From Zoogloea ramigera (lineage in GTDB: Bacteria; Pseudomonadota; Gammaproteobacteria; Burkholderiales; Rhodocyclaceae), in NCBI RefSeq assembly GCF_006539865.1, contig NZ_BJNV01000032.1:1-51187 (forward strand): DNA of 51,187 nt. Direction: 5' to 3'. Within the stretch, counting starts at the first letter, position 1; the number at the start of each line of letters is the position of its first letter. A program made the translations under genes and the position numbers. This document shows positions 17,672-26,240 of this stretch, in pieces. A model generated the notes under the pieces. The model searched no databases. It had not been told where the DNA came from and saw nothing but the letters and a program-made list of their open reading frames with translations.

Positions 17672-19269
17672 ACACCGCCACCCACACCCTCGACGGCCAC
17701 GGCGGCCACGCCCATCAGCCGGGCGGCCTGCTGCGCTGGCTCACCACCACCAACCACAAGGACATCGGCACGATGTACCTCAGCTTCTCGCTGCTGATGT
17801 TCTTCGTCGGCGGCGCGATGATCCTGGCGGTGCGGGCCGAGCTCTTCCAGCCCGGGCTGCAGCTCATGAAGCCGGAGTTCTTCAACCAGCTGATCGGCGT
17901 GCACGCGCTGGTGATGATCTTCGCGGCGCTCATGCCGGCCGCCACCGGCTTCGCCAACTGGATGATCCCGCTGATGATAGGCGCCCCCGACATGGCCCTG
18001 CCGCGTCTCAACAACTGGGGTTTCTGGCTGCTGCCGCCGGCGGCGATCCTGCTCACGCTGCCTTTTGTGCTGGCCCTGTTCGGCATCGGCGACGGCGCGG
18101 TGGCCACCGGCTGGACGCTCTACGCGCCGCTGTCGGTGCAGGGCGGCATCGGTGTGGACTTTGCGATCTTCGCGATCCACATCCTCGGCATCAGCTCGAT
18201 CATGGGCTCGATCAACATCATCGCCACCATCCTCAACATGCGTGCCCCGGGCATGACGCTGATGAAGATGCCGCTCTTCTGCTGGGGCTGGCTGGTGACC
18301 GCGGTGCTCTTGATCGTCACCCTGCCGGTGCTGGCCGGCGGGGTGACGATGCTGCTCACCGACCGCCACTTCGGCACCCACTTCTTCGACGCCGCCGGCG
18401 GTGGCGACCCGATCCTCTTCCAGCACCTGTTCTGGTTCTTCGGCCACCCCGAGGTGTACATCCTGCTGCTGCCGGTGTGGGGGTTGATGCCCCACGTGCT
18501 GTCCACCTTCAGCCGCAAGCCGGTGTATGGCCACACCGGCCAGGTGTGGTCCTTCGTCGCCATCGGCGTGCTCGGGCTGGTGGTGTGGGGCCACCACTTC
18601 ATGACTGCCGGCCTGCCGGTGCCGGCGCTGCTGTATTTCATGTACAGCACCATGTCGATCTCGCTGCCGCTGGCGGTGCTGTTCTTCTGCTGGATCGCCA
18701 CCATGTGGCGCGGCGCCATGAGCTTCGAGACGCCGATGCTGTTCGCGGTCGGCTTCATCGTGCTGTTCGGCATCGCCGGCCTCACCGGGCTGGTGCTGGC
18801 CGACGTGGCAGCCGACGCCCAGTATCACCACAGCTACTTCGTGGTCGCCCACTTCCATTACGCGCTGTTCGCCGGCGGCATCATGGGGGTGATGACCGGC
18901 GTTTACTACTGGCTGCCCAAATGGACGGGCCACATGTACAGCGAGCGGCTCGGCAAGCTGCACTTCTGGCTCACGGTGATCAGCTTCAACCTCACCTTCA
19001 TGCCCCAGTTCTTCCTGGGCCTCGCCGGCATGCCGCGGCGCATCCCCGACTACGCGCTGCAGTTTGCCGAGTTCAACGCCATCTCCACCGTCGGTTCCTT
19101 CGTGCTGGGCCTCTCGCAGCTGCTGTTCGCCTACAACATCTGGCGCTGCATCAAGGGGGGCGAAAAAGCCAGCAACGGCGTGTGGGAAGGCACCCACGGC
19201 CTCGAATGGGAGCTCAGCTCGCCGCCGCCCCACCATTCGTGGGAAACCCAACCCGTCATCAAGGATTGA
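17668..19269 (+). CDS. coxA: Cytochrome c oxidase subunit I (aa3 type)
   Basis: A 533-residue, 12-helix heme-copper oxidase core. Low-spin heme a ligands are His79 (GVHALVM) and His397, the heme a3 ligand is His395 (VVAHFHYAL), and the CuB ligands are His260 (cross-linked to Tyr264 in HPEVYI), His309 and His310 (WGHHFMTAG). These are the A-type oxidase signatures. It reduces O2 to water and pumps protons. AGAGGAG lies upstream of ATG 17668, and the start overlaps the stop of a small bridge frame after coxB. The small assembly protein follows after 17 bp. Confidence 0.98.
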   Translation: MNTATHTLDGHGGHAHQPGGLLRWLTTTNHKDIGTMYLSFSLLMFFVGGAMILAVRAELFQPGLQLMKPEFFNQLIGVHALVMIFAALMPAATGFANWMIPLMIGAPDMALPRLNNWGFWLLPPAAILLTLPFVLALFGIGDGAVATGWTLYAPLSVQGGIGVDFAIFAIHILGISSIMGSINIIATILNMRAPGMTLMKMPLFCWGWLVTAVLLIVTLPVLAGGVTMLLTDRHFGTHFFDAAGGGDPILFQHLFWFFGHPEVYILLLPVWGLMPHVLSTFSRKPVYGHTGQVWSFVAIGVLGLVVWGHHFMTAGLPVPALLYFMYSTMSISLPLAVLFFCWIATMWRGAMSFETPMLFAVGFIVLFGIAGLTGLVLADVAADAQYHHSYFVVAHFHYALFAGGIMGVMTGVYYWLPKWTGHMYSERLGKLHFWLTVISFNLTFMPQFFLGLAGMPRRIPDYALQFAEFNAISTVGSFVLGLSQLLFAYNIWRCIKGGEKASNGVWEGTHGLEWELSSPPPHHSWETQPVIKD

Positions 19270-19286
19270 TCCGGAGGATCGCCACC

Positions 19287-19403
19287 ATGCATCTCACCGA
19301 AACCGATCTCGCCCAGCGCCGCAAGGCATCCACCCGCTTCGCCTGGGTGCTCGGCATCCTGGCGGTCGGGCTGTATGTGGTCGGCTTCTTCATCGAACGC
19401 TAG
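19287..19403 (+). CDS. Cytochrome oxidase small assembly protein
   Basis: A 38-residue single-pass membrane protein (MHLTETDLAQRRKASTR then one helix, FAWVLGILAVGLYVVGFF). GGAGG lies ahead of ATG 19287. A tiny gene of this design between coxA and ctaG is typical of beta-proteobacterial aa3 operons, where it is annotated as an oxidase assembly protein. It is too short for most gene finders. The next gene, ctaG, starts 5 bases after its stop. Confidence 0.85.
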   Translation: MHLTETDLAQRRKASTRFAWVLGILAVGLYVVGFFIER

Positions 19404-19408
19404 CTGCC

Positions 19409-19966
19409 ATGCAGGGCGCCTCCCTACCCCCGCCCCGCCGGCATGGCCGGCTGGTGGCGCGGCTGATCGTGCTGGCGGGCTTCTTCTTTGCCTTCGGTTT
19501 TGCGCTGGTGCCGCTCTACGACACCTTCTGCGAAGCCGTCGGCTTCAACGGCAAGACGCTCAAGGACGCCCTCGCCGCCAAGGATGCCCCGCCCAGCGCC
19601 ATCAATTACAGCCGCAAGCTGGGCGTGCAGTTCACCGCCACCCTGATGCCCGGGCTACCCTGGGAGATCCGCCCCCTCGAGCCCGCCATCGAGCTGCACC
19701 CGGGCGAGCTGCGCACCACCCGCTTCCTGGTGCGCAACCTCTCCGACCAGACCATCGTCGGCCAGGCCGTGCCCAGCGTCTCGCCCACCGTGGCGGCCCG
19801 CCACTTTCGCAAGCTCGACTGCTTCTGCTTCACCCAGCAGACCCTGGCGCCCGGCGAAAGCCGCGAGATGGCGCTGACCTTCATCATAGACGGCGACATC
19901 GGCGACGAGATCAGCGAACTCACGCTGGCCTACGCCTTCTTCCTGGCGCCGAAAGACCCTGCCTGA
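19409..19966 (+). CDS. ctaG: Cytochrome c oxidase assembly protein CtaG (Cox11)
   Basis: A 185-residue Cox11-type protein: one N-terminal TM (about 15-35), the VPLYDTFCEAVGFNG motif, then a periplasmic immunoglobulin-like domain with the paired copper-binding cysteines (LDCFCFTQQ) and the GDEISELTLAYAFF end. It inserts CuB into subunit I. ATG 19409 follows the small assembly gene by 5 bases with no clear ribosome binding site, so translation is probably coupled. The length matches the family. Confidence 0.95.
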   Translation: MQGASLPPPRRHGRLVARLIVLAGFFFAFGFALVPLYDTFCEAVGFNGKTLKDALAAKDAPPSAINYSRKLGVQFTATLMPGLPWEIRPLEPAIELHPGELRTTRFLVRNLSDQTIVGQAVPSVSPTVAARHFRKLDCFCFTQQTLAPGESREMALTFIIDGDIGDEISELTLAYAFFLAPKDPA

Positions 19967-19976
19967 GGAGTCCGTC

Positions 19977-20843
19977 TTGAACAGCGCCCACGCCTCCGCC
20001 CCCCACACCGGGCACTACTACGTGCCCCAGCCCAGCCTCTACCCCTTCTTTCTGTCGGGGGGCATGTTCCTGCTGGCCCTGGGCTTCATCCTGCAGATGA
20101 ACAAGTTCGCACCGGGGCCATGGGTGATGGCGGCCGGCGCCGGGGTGATCGGCTTCGTGCTGTACCGCTGGTTCGGCGCGGTGATCGCCGAAAACCAGCG
20201 CGGCGACTACACCGGCTGGGAGGACCAATCCTTCCGCCAGGGCATGGTGTGGTTCATCGGCTCGGAGGTGATGTTCTTCGCCGCCTTCTTTGCCGCCCTC
20301 TTTTACTGCCGCCACATCTCTGTGCCCGCGCTGGCCGGCATGGACCCGGCCTTCACGCTTTACAAGGACTTCACCGTTGCCTGGCCCAGCGCCGGCCCCA
20401 AGGGCGCCAGCTTCACGCCGATGGGCGCCTGGGGCATTCCGGCCATCAACACCGCGCTGCTGCTGAGCTCCGGCGTCACGCTCACCTGGGCCCACTGGGG
20501 GCTGATGAAAGGGCGGCGCGCCCAACTCAACCTGGGGCTCATCCTGACGGTGCTGCTGGGGGTCGTCTTCCTGGGTTTCCAGGCCTACGAATACCACCAC
20601 GCCTACACCGAGCTCGGCCTCACGATGGGCGCCGGCGTGTATGGCGCCACCTTCTTCATGCTCACCGGCTTCCACGGTTTCCATGTAGCGCTGGGCACGA
20701 TCATGCTGGCAGTGGTGGCAGGGCGCTGCCTGGCCGGGCATTTCGATGCAAAACGCCACTTCGCCTTCGAGGCGGTGGCCTGGTACTGGCACTTCGTGGA
20801 CGTGGTGTGGCTGCTGCTCTTCGTGGTGGTTTACTGGCTGTAG
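19977..20843 (+). CDS. coxC: Cytochrome c oxidase subunit III
   Basis: A 288-residue polytopic subunit with the family features: a short N-terminal segment (HYYVPQPSLYPFF), the GMVWFIGSEVMFFAAFF helix with its conserved Glu, LTGFHGFHVALGT and the terminal AWYWHFVDVVWLLLFVVVYWL. Subunit III stabilises the oxidase and supports proton uptake. The start is TTG 19977, backed by GAGGAG a few bases upstream; no ATG fits. Its 3' end overlaps the antisense twin-TM gene by 13 bp. Confidence 0.96.
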   Translation: MNSAHASAPHTGHYYVPQPSLYPFFLSGGMFLLALGFILQMNKFAPGPWVMAAGAGVIGFVLYRWFGAVIAENQRGDYTGWEDQSFRQGMVWFIGSEVMFFAAFFAALFYCRHISVPALAGMDPAFTLYKDFTVAWPSAGPKGASFTPMGAWGIPAINTALLLSSGVTLTWAHWGLMKGRRAQLNLGLILTVLLGVVFLGFQAYEYHHAYTELGLTMGAGVYGATFFMLTGFHGFHVALGTIMLAVVAGRCLAGHFDAKRHFAFEAVAWYWHFVDVVWLLLFVVVYWL

Positions 20844-21043
20844 CCCCCGAAACGCCAGGCCAGCAGCAGGCCCACGAACAGCACCAGCGACAAGGACACC
20901 CGCAGCGTCAGCGCCCGCAGCACCCGCTCGCCGTCGCCCTTGTCCCGATACAAAAAGAACAGCCCCGAAAAGAGACTGACCAACACCAGCACCAGCATGA
21001 GCACCACCGCCAACTTGAACAGCACCGCCCGCTCCCCGAACAT
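20831..21043 (-). CDS. Twin transmembrane protein (DUF2909 family), antisense in the cox operon
   Basis: A 70-residue protein with two TM helices (residues about 9-31 and 48-65) joined by a short charged loop (YRDKGDGERVLR), as in the DUF2909/twin-TM family that accompanies oxidase genes in betaproteobacteria. It runs against the operon: its start codon overlaps the surf1 ATG on the other strand (CATG at 21041-21044), and its stop lies inside the coxC 3' end. It completely fills the coxC-surf1 interval. Function unknown; a role in oxidase assembly is inferred from position. Confidence 0.8.
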   Translation of the reverse strand: MFGERAVLFKLAVVLMLVLVLVSLFSGLFFLYRDKGDGERVLRALTLRVSLSLVLFVGLLLAWRFGGYSQ

Positions 21044-21788
21044 GGTCGGCCGATTGTGCGCCCGCCTCCGGCACGCCACAAGCGGCCGGCGCTTCCGCCC
21101 CTCGCTGGCGGGCGCCGTGGTGGCGCTGGTGGTGGCCGGCGGCTGCATCGCGCTCGGCAACTGGCAGTACGCCAAGTTCGAACGCAAGGAGGCAGCCCAG
21201 GCCCAGCTCGACCGCCGCGCGGCCGACGCCCCGATCGCCCTCGGCGGCGCACCGGTGAGCGCCGAAACCCTGCGCGCCCGGCCGGTGGTGGCCCGCGGCC
21301 ACTTCGAAGCCGGGCGGCAGTTTCTGGTGGATAACCGCATCCACCGCGAGCAGGCCGGCTACCACGTCGTCACACCGCTACGCATCGCAGGCAGCGAGAT
21401 GCGGGTGCTGGTCAACCGCGGCTGGGTTCCGGCCCTCGCCCGCCACAGCGACGTGCCGGCCGTCGCCACACCCGCCGGCACAGTCGAACTCCACGGCGTC
21501 GCGGTGGTGCCCGGCAGCCGCTTCTTCACCCTTGGCAACGAGGCCGACAGCGGCTGGCAGCCGGTCTGGCAGAACCTCGACCTGGCCCGCTTCTCCCGCC
21601 TCGCCGGCTACCCAGTGCAGCCCGTGGTGCTGCAGCTGGCCGCCGACGCCCCCGCCGGCTTCGTGCGCGACTGGCCGCGGCCGGACGATCGCAAGGAGCG
21701 CCACCTCTCCTACGCGCTGCAGTGGTACGGCTTCGCCGCCTCGGCCGTGCTGATCTGGCTGGCGCTGGCCTGGAGGCGCCCCGCATGA
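21042..21788 (+). CDS. SURF1 family cytochrome oxidase assembly protein
   Basis: A 248-residue protein with TM helices at both ends (about 22-40 and 228-243) and a periplasmic middle containing ALGNWQYAKFERKEA, ARGHFEAGRQFLVDNR and VLVNRGWVP, the SURF1 signature. It helps heme a insertion into subunit I. ATG 21042 is used; a TTG four codons later is an alternative, and neither has a clear ribosome binding site. The stop overlaps the next ATG (ATGA). Upstream of it the operon is occupied by an antisense gene. Confidence 0.9.
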   Translation: MVGRLCARLRHATSGRRFRPSLAGAVVALVVAGGCIALGNWQYAKFERKEAAQAQLDRRAADAPIALGGAPVSAETLRARPVVARGHFEAGRQFLVDNRIHREQAGYHVVTPLRIAGSEMRVLVNRGWVPALARHSDVPAVATPAGTVELHGVAVVPGSRFFTLGNEADSGWQPVWQNLDLARFSRLAGYPVQPVVLQLAADAPAGFVRDWPRPDDRKERHLSYALQWYGFAASAVLIWLALAWRRPA

Positions 21789-22336
21789 GCCGCTACCGCC
21801 CGCTGCTGCTGGTGCTCGCGCTGCTCGTGCTGCCCTTCGCGGTGGGCGGTGGCCTGTATGCCTGGGGCTGGCGGCCGGCCGGCGGCGCCTACGGCGAGCT
21901 CCTTGACCCGCCGCGTGCCCTGCCGCCCCTCGCCGACGCCAGCGGCCAGCCCATCCCCCAGGCCGAGTTCGACGGCCACTGGAGCCTGGTCGTCGCCGGC
22001 AGTGGCCCCTGCGACGCCGCCTGCCGGCGGTGGGTGGTAGCCACCCGCCAGATCCACGTGGCCCTCTACAAGCAGATGCCCCGCGTGCAGCGCGCCTGGC
22101 TGTCCGACCAGCGCCCGCCCGACGACGCCCCGCTGCTGGCCCTCCAGCCCGACCTTCACACCGCCGTCGCCACCAGCGACGCCGCCCGCCGCGCCTTCGA
22201 CCTCGGCCAGGCCGGGCACCGTGTGTATGTGCTCGACCCGGCCGGCCGGATCATCCTCCGCTACGCCCCCGACGCCGACCCGCGCGGCATCCTCAAAGAC
22301 ATGGAACGCCTGCTCCGCTACGCCTGGGCCGGCTGA
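21785..22336 (+). CDS. Membrane-anchored Sco-like thioredoxin-fold protein
   Basis: A 183-residue protein with one N-terminal TM (about 6-27) and a periplasmic domain with a CxxxC pair (SGPCDAACRRW), the same spacing as the copper site of SCO proteins. The end (GHRVYVLDPAGRIILRYAPDADPRGILKDMERLLRY) looks like the last strands of a thioredoxin fold. Such genes are common between surf1 and ctaA/ctaB in betaproteobacteria. It is likely to take part in oxidase copper or thiol chemistry, an inference. Its ATG overlaps the surf1 stop. Confidence 0.75.
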   Translation: MSRYRPLLLVLALLVLPFAVGGGLYAWGWRPAGGAYGELLDPPRALPPLADASGQPIPQAEFDGHWSLVVAGSGPCDAACRRWVVATRQIHVALYKQMPRVQRAWLSDQRPPDDAPLLALQPDLHTAVATSDAARRAFDLGQAGHRVYVLDPAGRIILRYAPDADPRGILKDMERLLRYAWAG

Positions 22337-22362
22337 GCCCGCAACAACGCCCGGAGACCCCG

Positions 22363-23262
22363 ATGCCGACGACCCTCCGCCCCACCGCCCTGCGTGCGCC
22401 CCTGGGCCTGCGCCTGTCCGCCTTCGTCACCCAGTGCAAGCCGCGGGTGAACAGCCTGATCGTGTTCACCGCGGTGATCGGCATGTTCCTCGCCCAGCCC
22501 GGCTGGCCGCCCGCCGGCCTGATGCTGGCCGCCACCGTTGGCATCGCCCTGGTGGCCGGCGCAGCGGCGGCGATCAACTGTCTGGTCGAACGCACGATCG
22601 ACGCCCGCATGGCCCGCACCCGCGCCCGCCCGCTGCCCCTGGGCCTGATCAGCCCCGCCGAGACCCTCGGCCTTGCCTGCCTCACCGGCGGCGCCGGGCT
22701 GTGGCTGCTGCACATGGCGGTCAATCCGCTCACCATGTGGCTCACGCTGGCCACCTTCCTGGGCTATGCCATCGTCTACACCGTCATCCTCAAGCCCGCC
22801 ACGCCCATGAACATCGTCATCGGCGGCGCCTCGGGGGCGATGCCGCCGGTGCTCGGCTGGGCAGCGATGACCGACAGCATCGGCCTGCCGGCCCTGGCCC
22901 TGTTCCTCATCATCTTTTTATGGACGCCACCCCACTTCTGGGCGCTGGCCTGCTACCGGCGCGACGAATACGCCCGCGCCGGCCTGCCCATGCTGCCGGT
23001 GAGCCACGGCGTGCCACTCACCTGCCTGCACATCCTGCTCTACACCGTGCTGCTGGCCGCCGTGTCCTACCTGCCCGCCACGCTGGGCCTGTCGGGCGGC
23101 GTTTACGTCGGCCTGGTCAGCCTGCTCAACCTGGGCTACCTGCGCGAGGCCTGGCGGTTGTGGCGCGATTATTCCGACACCCGCGCCCGCCACGCCTTCC
23201 GCTACTCGCTGATCTACCTCACCGGCCTCTTCGCGGCCCTCTTCCTGGACCGGCTGGCATGA
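22363..23262 (+). CDS. ctaB: Protoheme IX farnesyltransferase (heme O synthase)
   Basis: A 299-residue polytopic UbiA-superfamily prenyltransferase. It has KPRVNSLIVFTAVIGMFLA at the N-terminus, the first Asp-rich motif NCLVERTIDARMARTRARPLP, IVIGGASGAMPPVLGWAA, and WTPPHFWALACYRRDEYARAGLPMLP with the second motif, all typical of CtaB/CyoE. It farnesylates heme b to heme o, the substrate of CtaA. GGAG lies ahead of ATG 22363. Its stop overlaps the ctaA start (ATGA). Confidence 0.96.
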   Translation: MPTTLRPTALRAPLGLRLSAFVTQCKPRVNSLIVFTAVIGMFLAQPGWPPAGLMLAATVGIALVAGAAAAINCLVERTIDARMARTRARPLPLGLISPAETLGLACLTGGAGLWLLHMAVNPLTMWLTLATFLGYAIVYTVILKPATPMNIVIGGASGAMPPVLGWAAMTDSIGLPALALFLIIFLWTPPHFWALACYRRDEYARAGLPMLPVSHGVPLTCLHILLYTVLLAAVSYLPATLGLSGGVYVGLVSLLNLGYLREAWRLWRDYSDTRARHAFRYSLIYLTGLFAALFLDRLA

Positions 23263-24296
23263 TCCGCACCCATCGCCGCCTGACCGCGGCTGCCCTCGCC
23301 CTGGCGCTGGTCGTCGTCTCCCTGGGCGCCTGGGTGCGCCTGTCGGATGCCGGGCTCGGTTGCCCCGACTGGCCCGGCTGCTACGGCCACCTGGTCGGCG
23401 TGCCGGACCAGGCCCACGAGATCGCCGCCGCCCAGGCCGCCTTTCCGGGCAAGCCGGTGGAAGCCCCCAAGGCCTGGAAGGAGATGATCCACCGCTACGC
23501 CGCCGGCGCCCTCGGCCTGGTGATCGCCGCTCTCGCCGTGATGGCCTGGCGCCAGCGGGCCCACCGCAGCCCTTGGCTGGAGCTCGGCCTGCTGGCGGTG
23601 GTCAGCGCCCAGGCCCTGCTGGGCATGCTCACCGTCACCCGGCTGCTCAAACCCCTCATCGTCACCAGCCACCTGCTGGGCGGCATGACAACCCTGGCCC
23701 TGCTGGTGCTGCTATGGCGGCGGCAACGGCCGGCCGGACCGGCACCGGCCGTCTCCGCCCCGCTGCGCCTGCTGGCCGGGACGGCCCTGGCGACGGTGGT
23801 GGTGCAGATCGCCCTCGGCGGCTGGGTCAGCAGCAACTACGCTGCGGCGATCTGCGCCGACTTTCCCACCTGCCAGGGCAGCTGGTGGCCCACCATGGAT
23901 GTCCACCACGCCTTCACCCTCGACCGTGAGCTCGGCGCCACCGCCAGCGGCGCCCTACTGCCCGCCGCCGCGCTAACCGCCATCCACTGGGCGCACCGCC
24001 TGTTCGCCTGTGTGGTGCTGGTGGTGGTCGGCAGCTTCGGTATCCAGCTGCTCGGCCAGCGCCGCCTGAGCGGCCATGGCCTGGTGGTGCTGGCAGCCCT
24101 GGCCGGGCAGATCAGCCTTGGCATCGCCAACGTACTGCTGCAGCTGCCCCTGCCGCTGGCGGTCGCCCACAACACGGGGGCTGCGCTCCTGCTGTGCGCG
24201 GTGCTGGCGGCCTGCGCCCGGGTCTTCCAATGCAGCGAAGCCCGCGGCCGGATTCCAGCGGCGGGCTTCCCAAGGCGCTTCGAGGCGGTGCGCTGA
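23259..24296 (+). CDS. ctaA: Heme A synthase
   Basis: A 345-residue, eight-helix protein with two similar halves. Each half has a periplasmic cysteine pair (CPDWPGC; CADFPTCQG), and histidines in MIHRYAAG, VTSHLLGG, AIHWAHRLFA and AVAHNTGAA fit the two heme sites. It oxidises heme o to heme a for the oxidase. The start overlaps the ctaB stop. The last about 18 residues (after ARVFQ) are encoded by a perfect 9-bp hairpin and look non-conserved, as if an older stop had been lost. It is the last gene of the operon and converges on the GNAT gene. Confidence 0.95.
   Translation: MIRTHRRLTAAALALALVVVSLGAWVRLSDAGLGCPDWPGCYGHLVGVPDQAHEIAAAQAAFPGKPVEAPKAWKEMIHRYAAGALGLVIAALAVMAWRQRAHRSPWLELGLLAVVSAQALLGMLTVTRLLKPLIVTSHLLGGMTTLALLVLLWRRQRPAGPAPAVSAPLRLLAGTALATVVVQIALGGWVSSNYAAAICADFPTCQGSWWPTMDVHHAFTLDRELGATASGALLPAAALTAIHWAHRLFACVVLVVVGSFGIQLLGQRRLSGHGLVVLAALAGQISLGIANVLLQLPLPLAVAHNTGAALLLCAVLAACARVFQCSEARGRIPAAGFPRRFEAVR
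24237..24269 (+). terminator. Terminator-like hairpin inside the 3' end of ctaA
   Basis: GAAGCCCGC (24237-24245) and GCGGGCTTC (24261-24269) form a perfect 9-bp stem with a 15-base loop. It lies within the last codons of ctaA and has only two T residues after the stem (TTCCC), so it is at best a weak intrinsic terminator. Confidence 0.5.
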
Positions 24297-24320
24297 GGGG
24301 TGGAGCTGTGGGGCAGCCGC

Positions 24321-24842
24321 TCAGGCCTCCTTGACGAGGGTCTCCAGCTGCAGGCCGGGCACCCGTGGCACGCCGGCGCCGGCATCGTCAGGAAAGCCCT
24401 CGAGCCGCCCCGAACGCAGGTAACCACGCCGAAGGTAAAACGCGATCAGTTCGGTGCGCGACACCAGCACCGACATGCGGAACACCCGCGCGCCCAGCTC
24501 GTCCGCCGCGTAACGCTCGGCCGAGGCCAGCATCCGCTTGCCGAGCCCGCCGGCCTGCTCGGCCGGCTCGGTGGCGAGCATCCCGATGTAGGCTGCGCGC
24601 TCCAGGTGGATGGCCTCGACATGCACGCAGGCAACGATGCCGTCGCCCCGACACAGCACCAGCACCGCCGACCCCGGCCGCAGCAAAGCCCGCACCATCT
24701 CGCCCGAAGCCCGCGCGCCGGCCACCAGCTCCGCCTCGTGGGTCCAGCCGCGCAGCCCGCTGCCCGGGCGATAGGCGCGATTCACCAGGCCGGCGATCGC
24801 CTCCGCGTCGCCGCTGGTGGCCAGGCGCAGCGCGATCTCCAT
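24321..24842 (-). CDS. GNAT family N-acetyltransferase
   Basis: A 173-residue single GNAT domain. The N-terminus (LRLATSGDAEAIAGLVNRAYRPG) is the usual first strand and helix; the acetyl-CoA loop is AEQAGGLGKRML near residue 100 and the C-terminal part has the FYLRRGYLRSGR element. The substrate is unknown. It starts 8 bp after the mpl stop on the same strand and is probably co-transcribed with mpl; its end faces ctaA with a 24-bp gap that has no terminator of its own. Confidence 0.88.
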   Translation of the reverse strand: MEIALRLATSGDAEAIAGLVNRAYRPGSGLRGWTHEAELVAGARASGEMVRALLRPGSAVLVLCRGDGIVACVHVEAIHLERAAYIGMLATEPAEQAGGLGKRMLASAERYAADELGARVFRMSVLVSRTELIAFYLRRGYLRSGRLEGFPDDAGAGVPRVPGLQLETLVKEA

Positions 24843-24850
24843 CGCGCCGC

Positions 24851-26197
24851 TCAGCCCGCCAGCGCGGCCAGCAGCTTGCCGTGGATGCCGCCGAAGCCGC
24901 CGTTGCTCATCACCAGGATGCGGTCGCCGTCGCGGGCTTCGGCGACGATGGCCGCCACCAGCGCGTCCAGGTCGTCCTCGACCACCGTTTTGGCGGCGAT
25001 CGGCGCCAGCGCGCCGCGGGCGTCCCAGCCCAGGTTGGCGGCGTAGCAGAAGACCTTGTCGGCCTGGGTGAGGCTGGCAGCCAGCTGATCCTTCATCACG
25101 CCGAGCTTCATGGTGTTGGAGCGCGGCTCCAGCACCGCCAGGATGCGCGCCTCGCCCACCTGCCGGCGCAGGCCCTCGACGGTCAGGGTGATCGCGGTCG
25201 GGTGGTGGGCGAAGTCATCGAACACCGCCACGCCGCGCACCGTGCCGCGCAGCTCGAGCCGGCGCTTGACGCCCTCGAAGCGGGTCAGCGCGTCCAGCGC
25301 CACCTCGGGCGTCACCCCCACGTGGCGCGCCGCGGCGATGGCCGCCAGCGCGTTGGCCCGGTTGTGGCGGCCCGACAGGGGCAGACGGCGACGGCCGATT
25401 TCCCGGCCCTCGAAGCGCAGCACCACTTCATCTTCACTCGCCCCCTCGGCCACCGACCAGCCGGCCGCATCGTTGAACCACTCCAGCTCCGACCAGCAGC
25501 CGCGGCCAATCACCCGCTGCAGCGATTCCTCCTCGGCGTTGGCGACGATCCGCCCCGATTTCGGCACGATGCGTACCAGATGGTGGAATTGCGTCTCGAT
25601 CGCCGGCAAATCGGCGAAGATATCGGCGTGATCGAACTCCAGGTTGTTGAGGATCGCGGTGCGCGGGCGGTAATGGACAAACTTGGAGCGCTTGTCGCAG
25701 AAGGCCGTGTCGTACTCGTCGGCCTCGATCACGAAGAACGGCGTCTCACCGAGCCGCGCCGACACGCCAAAGTTCTTGGGCACGCCGCCGACCAGAAAAC
25801 CCGGCTTCAGGCCGGCATCTTCGAGGATCCAGGCCAGCAGCGAGGTGGTCGTCGTCTTGCCGTGGGTGCCCGCGACGGCCAGCACCCAACGCCCCTGCAG
25901 CACGTTCTCGGCTAGCCACTGGGGGCCCGACACATAAGGCAGACCCTGATCGAGGATCGCCTCGAGGAGCGGATTGCCGCGGGAGATCGCATTGCCGACG
26001 ACAAACACGTCGGGCTTCAGCCCCAGCTGCTCAACCCCGTAACCCTCGACGAGACCGATGCCCTGCTCCTCGAGCTGGGTGCTCATGGGCGGATAGACAT
26101 TGGCGTCGCAGCCCGTCACCTTGTGGCCGGCAGCCCGCGCCAGCAATGCCACGCCACCCATGAAGGTGCCGCAAATCCCGAGAATATGAATGTGCAT
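24851..26197 (-). CDS. mpl: UDP-N-acetylmuramate:L-alanyl-gamma-D-glutamyl-meso-diaminopimelate ligase
   Basis: A 448-residue Mur ligase. MHIHILGICGTFMGGVA is the N-terminal Rossmann start characteristic of Mpl, AVAGTHGKTTTTSLL is the ATP-binding loop, and EADEYDTAFCDKRSKF, DDFAHHPTAI and LEPRSNTMKLGV complete the family pattern. Mpl recycles cell-wall tripeptide onto UDP-MurNAc in the cytoplasm. ATG 26197 begins exactly at the conserved start; open sequence further upstream runs over the divergent gene. The control region shared with 26285 contains an inverted repeat of TAGAAT hexamers. Confidence 0.96.
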   Translation of the reverse strand: MHIHILGICGTFMGGVALLARAAGHKVTGCDANVYPPMSTQLEEQGIGLVEGYGVEQLGLKPDVFVVGNAISRGNPLLEAILDQGLPYVSGPQWLAENVLQGRWVLAVAGTHGKTTTTSLLAWILEDAGLKPGFLVGGVPKNFGVSARLGETPFFVIEADEYDTAFCDKRSKFVHYRPRTAILNNLEFDHADIFADLPAIETQFHHLVRIVPKSGRIVANAEEESLQRVIGRGCWSELEWFNDAAGWSVAEGASEDEVVLRFEGREIGRRRLPLSGRHNRANALAAIAAARHVGVTPEVALDALTRFEGVKRRLELRGTVRGVAVFDDFAHHPTAITLTVEGLRRQVGEARILAVLEPRSNTMKLGVMKDQLAASLTQADKVFCYAANLGWDARGALAPIAAKTVVEDDLDALVAAIVAEARDGDRILVMSNGGFGGIHGKLLAALAG

Positions 26198-26240
26198 GAG
26201 ATCCCAAGCGCGGCGAAAACAGCGCCGCAACAGTCGTGTG

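Noticed and set aside
17575-19251. A 558-codon - strand frame opposite coxA
   Set aside because: Antisense of a highly conserved oxidase subunit; His/Gln/Glu-rich shadow.
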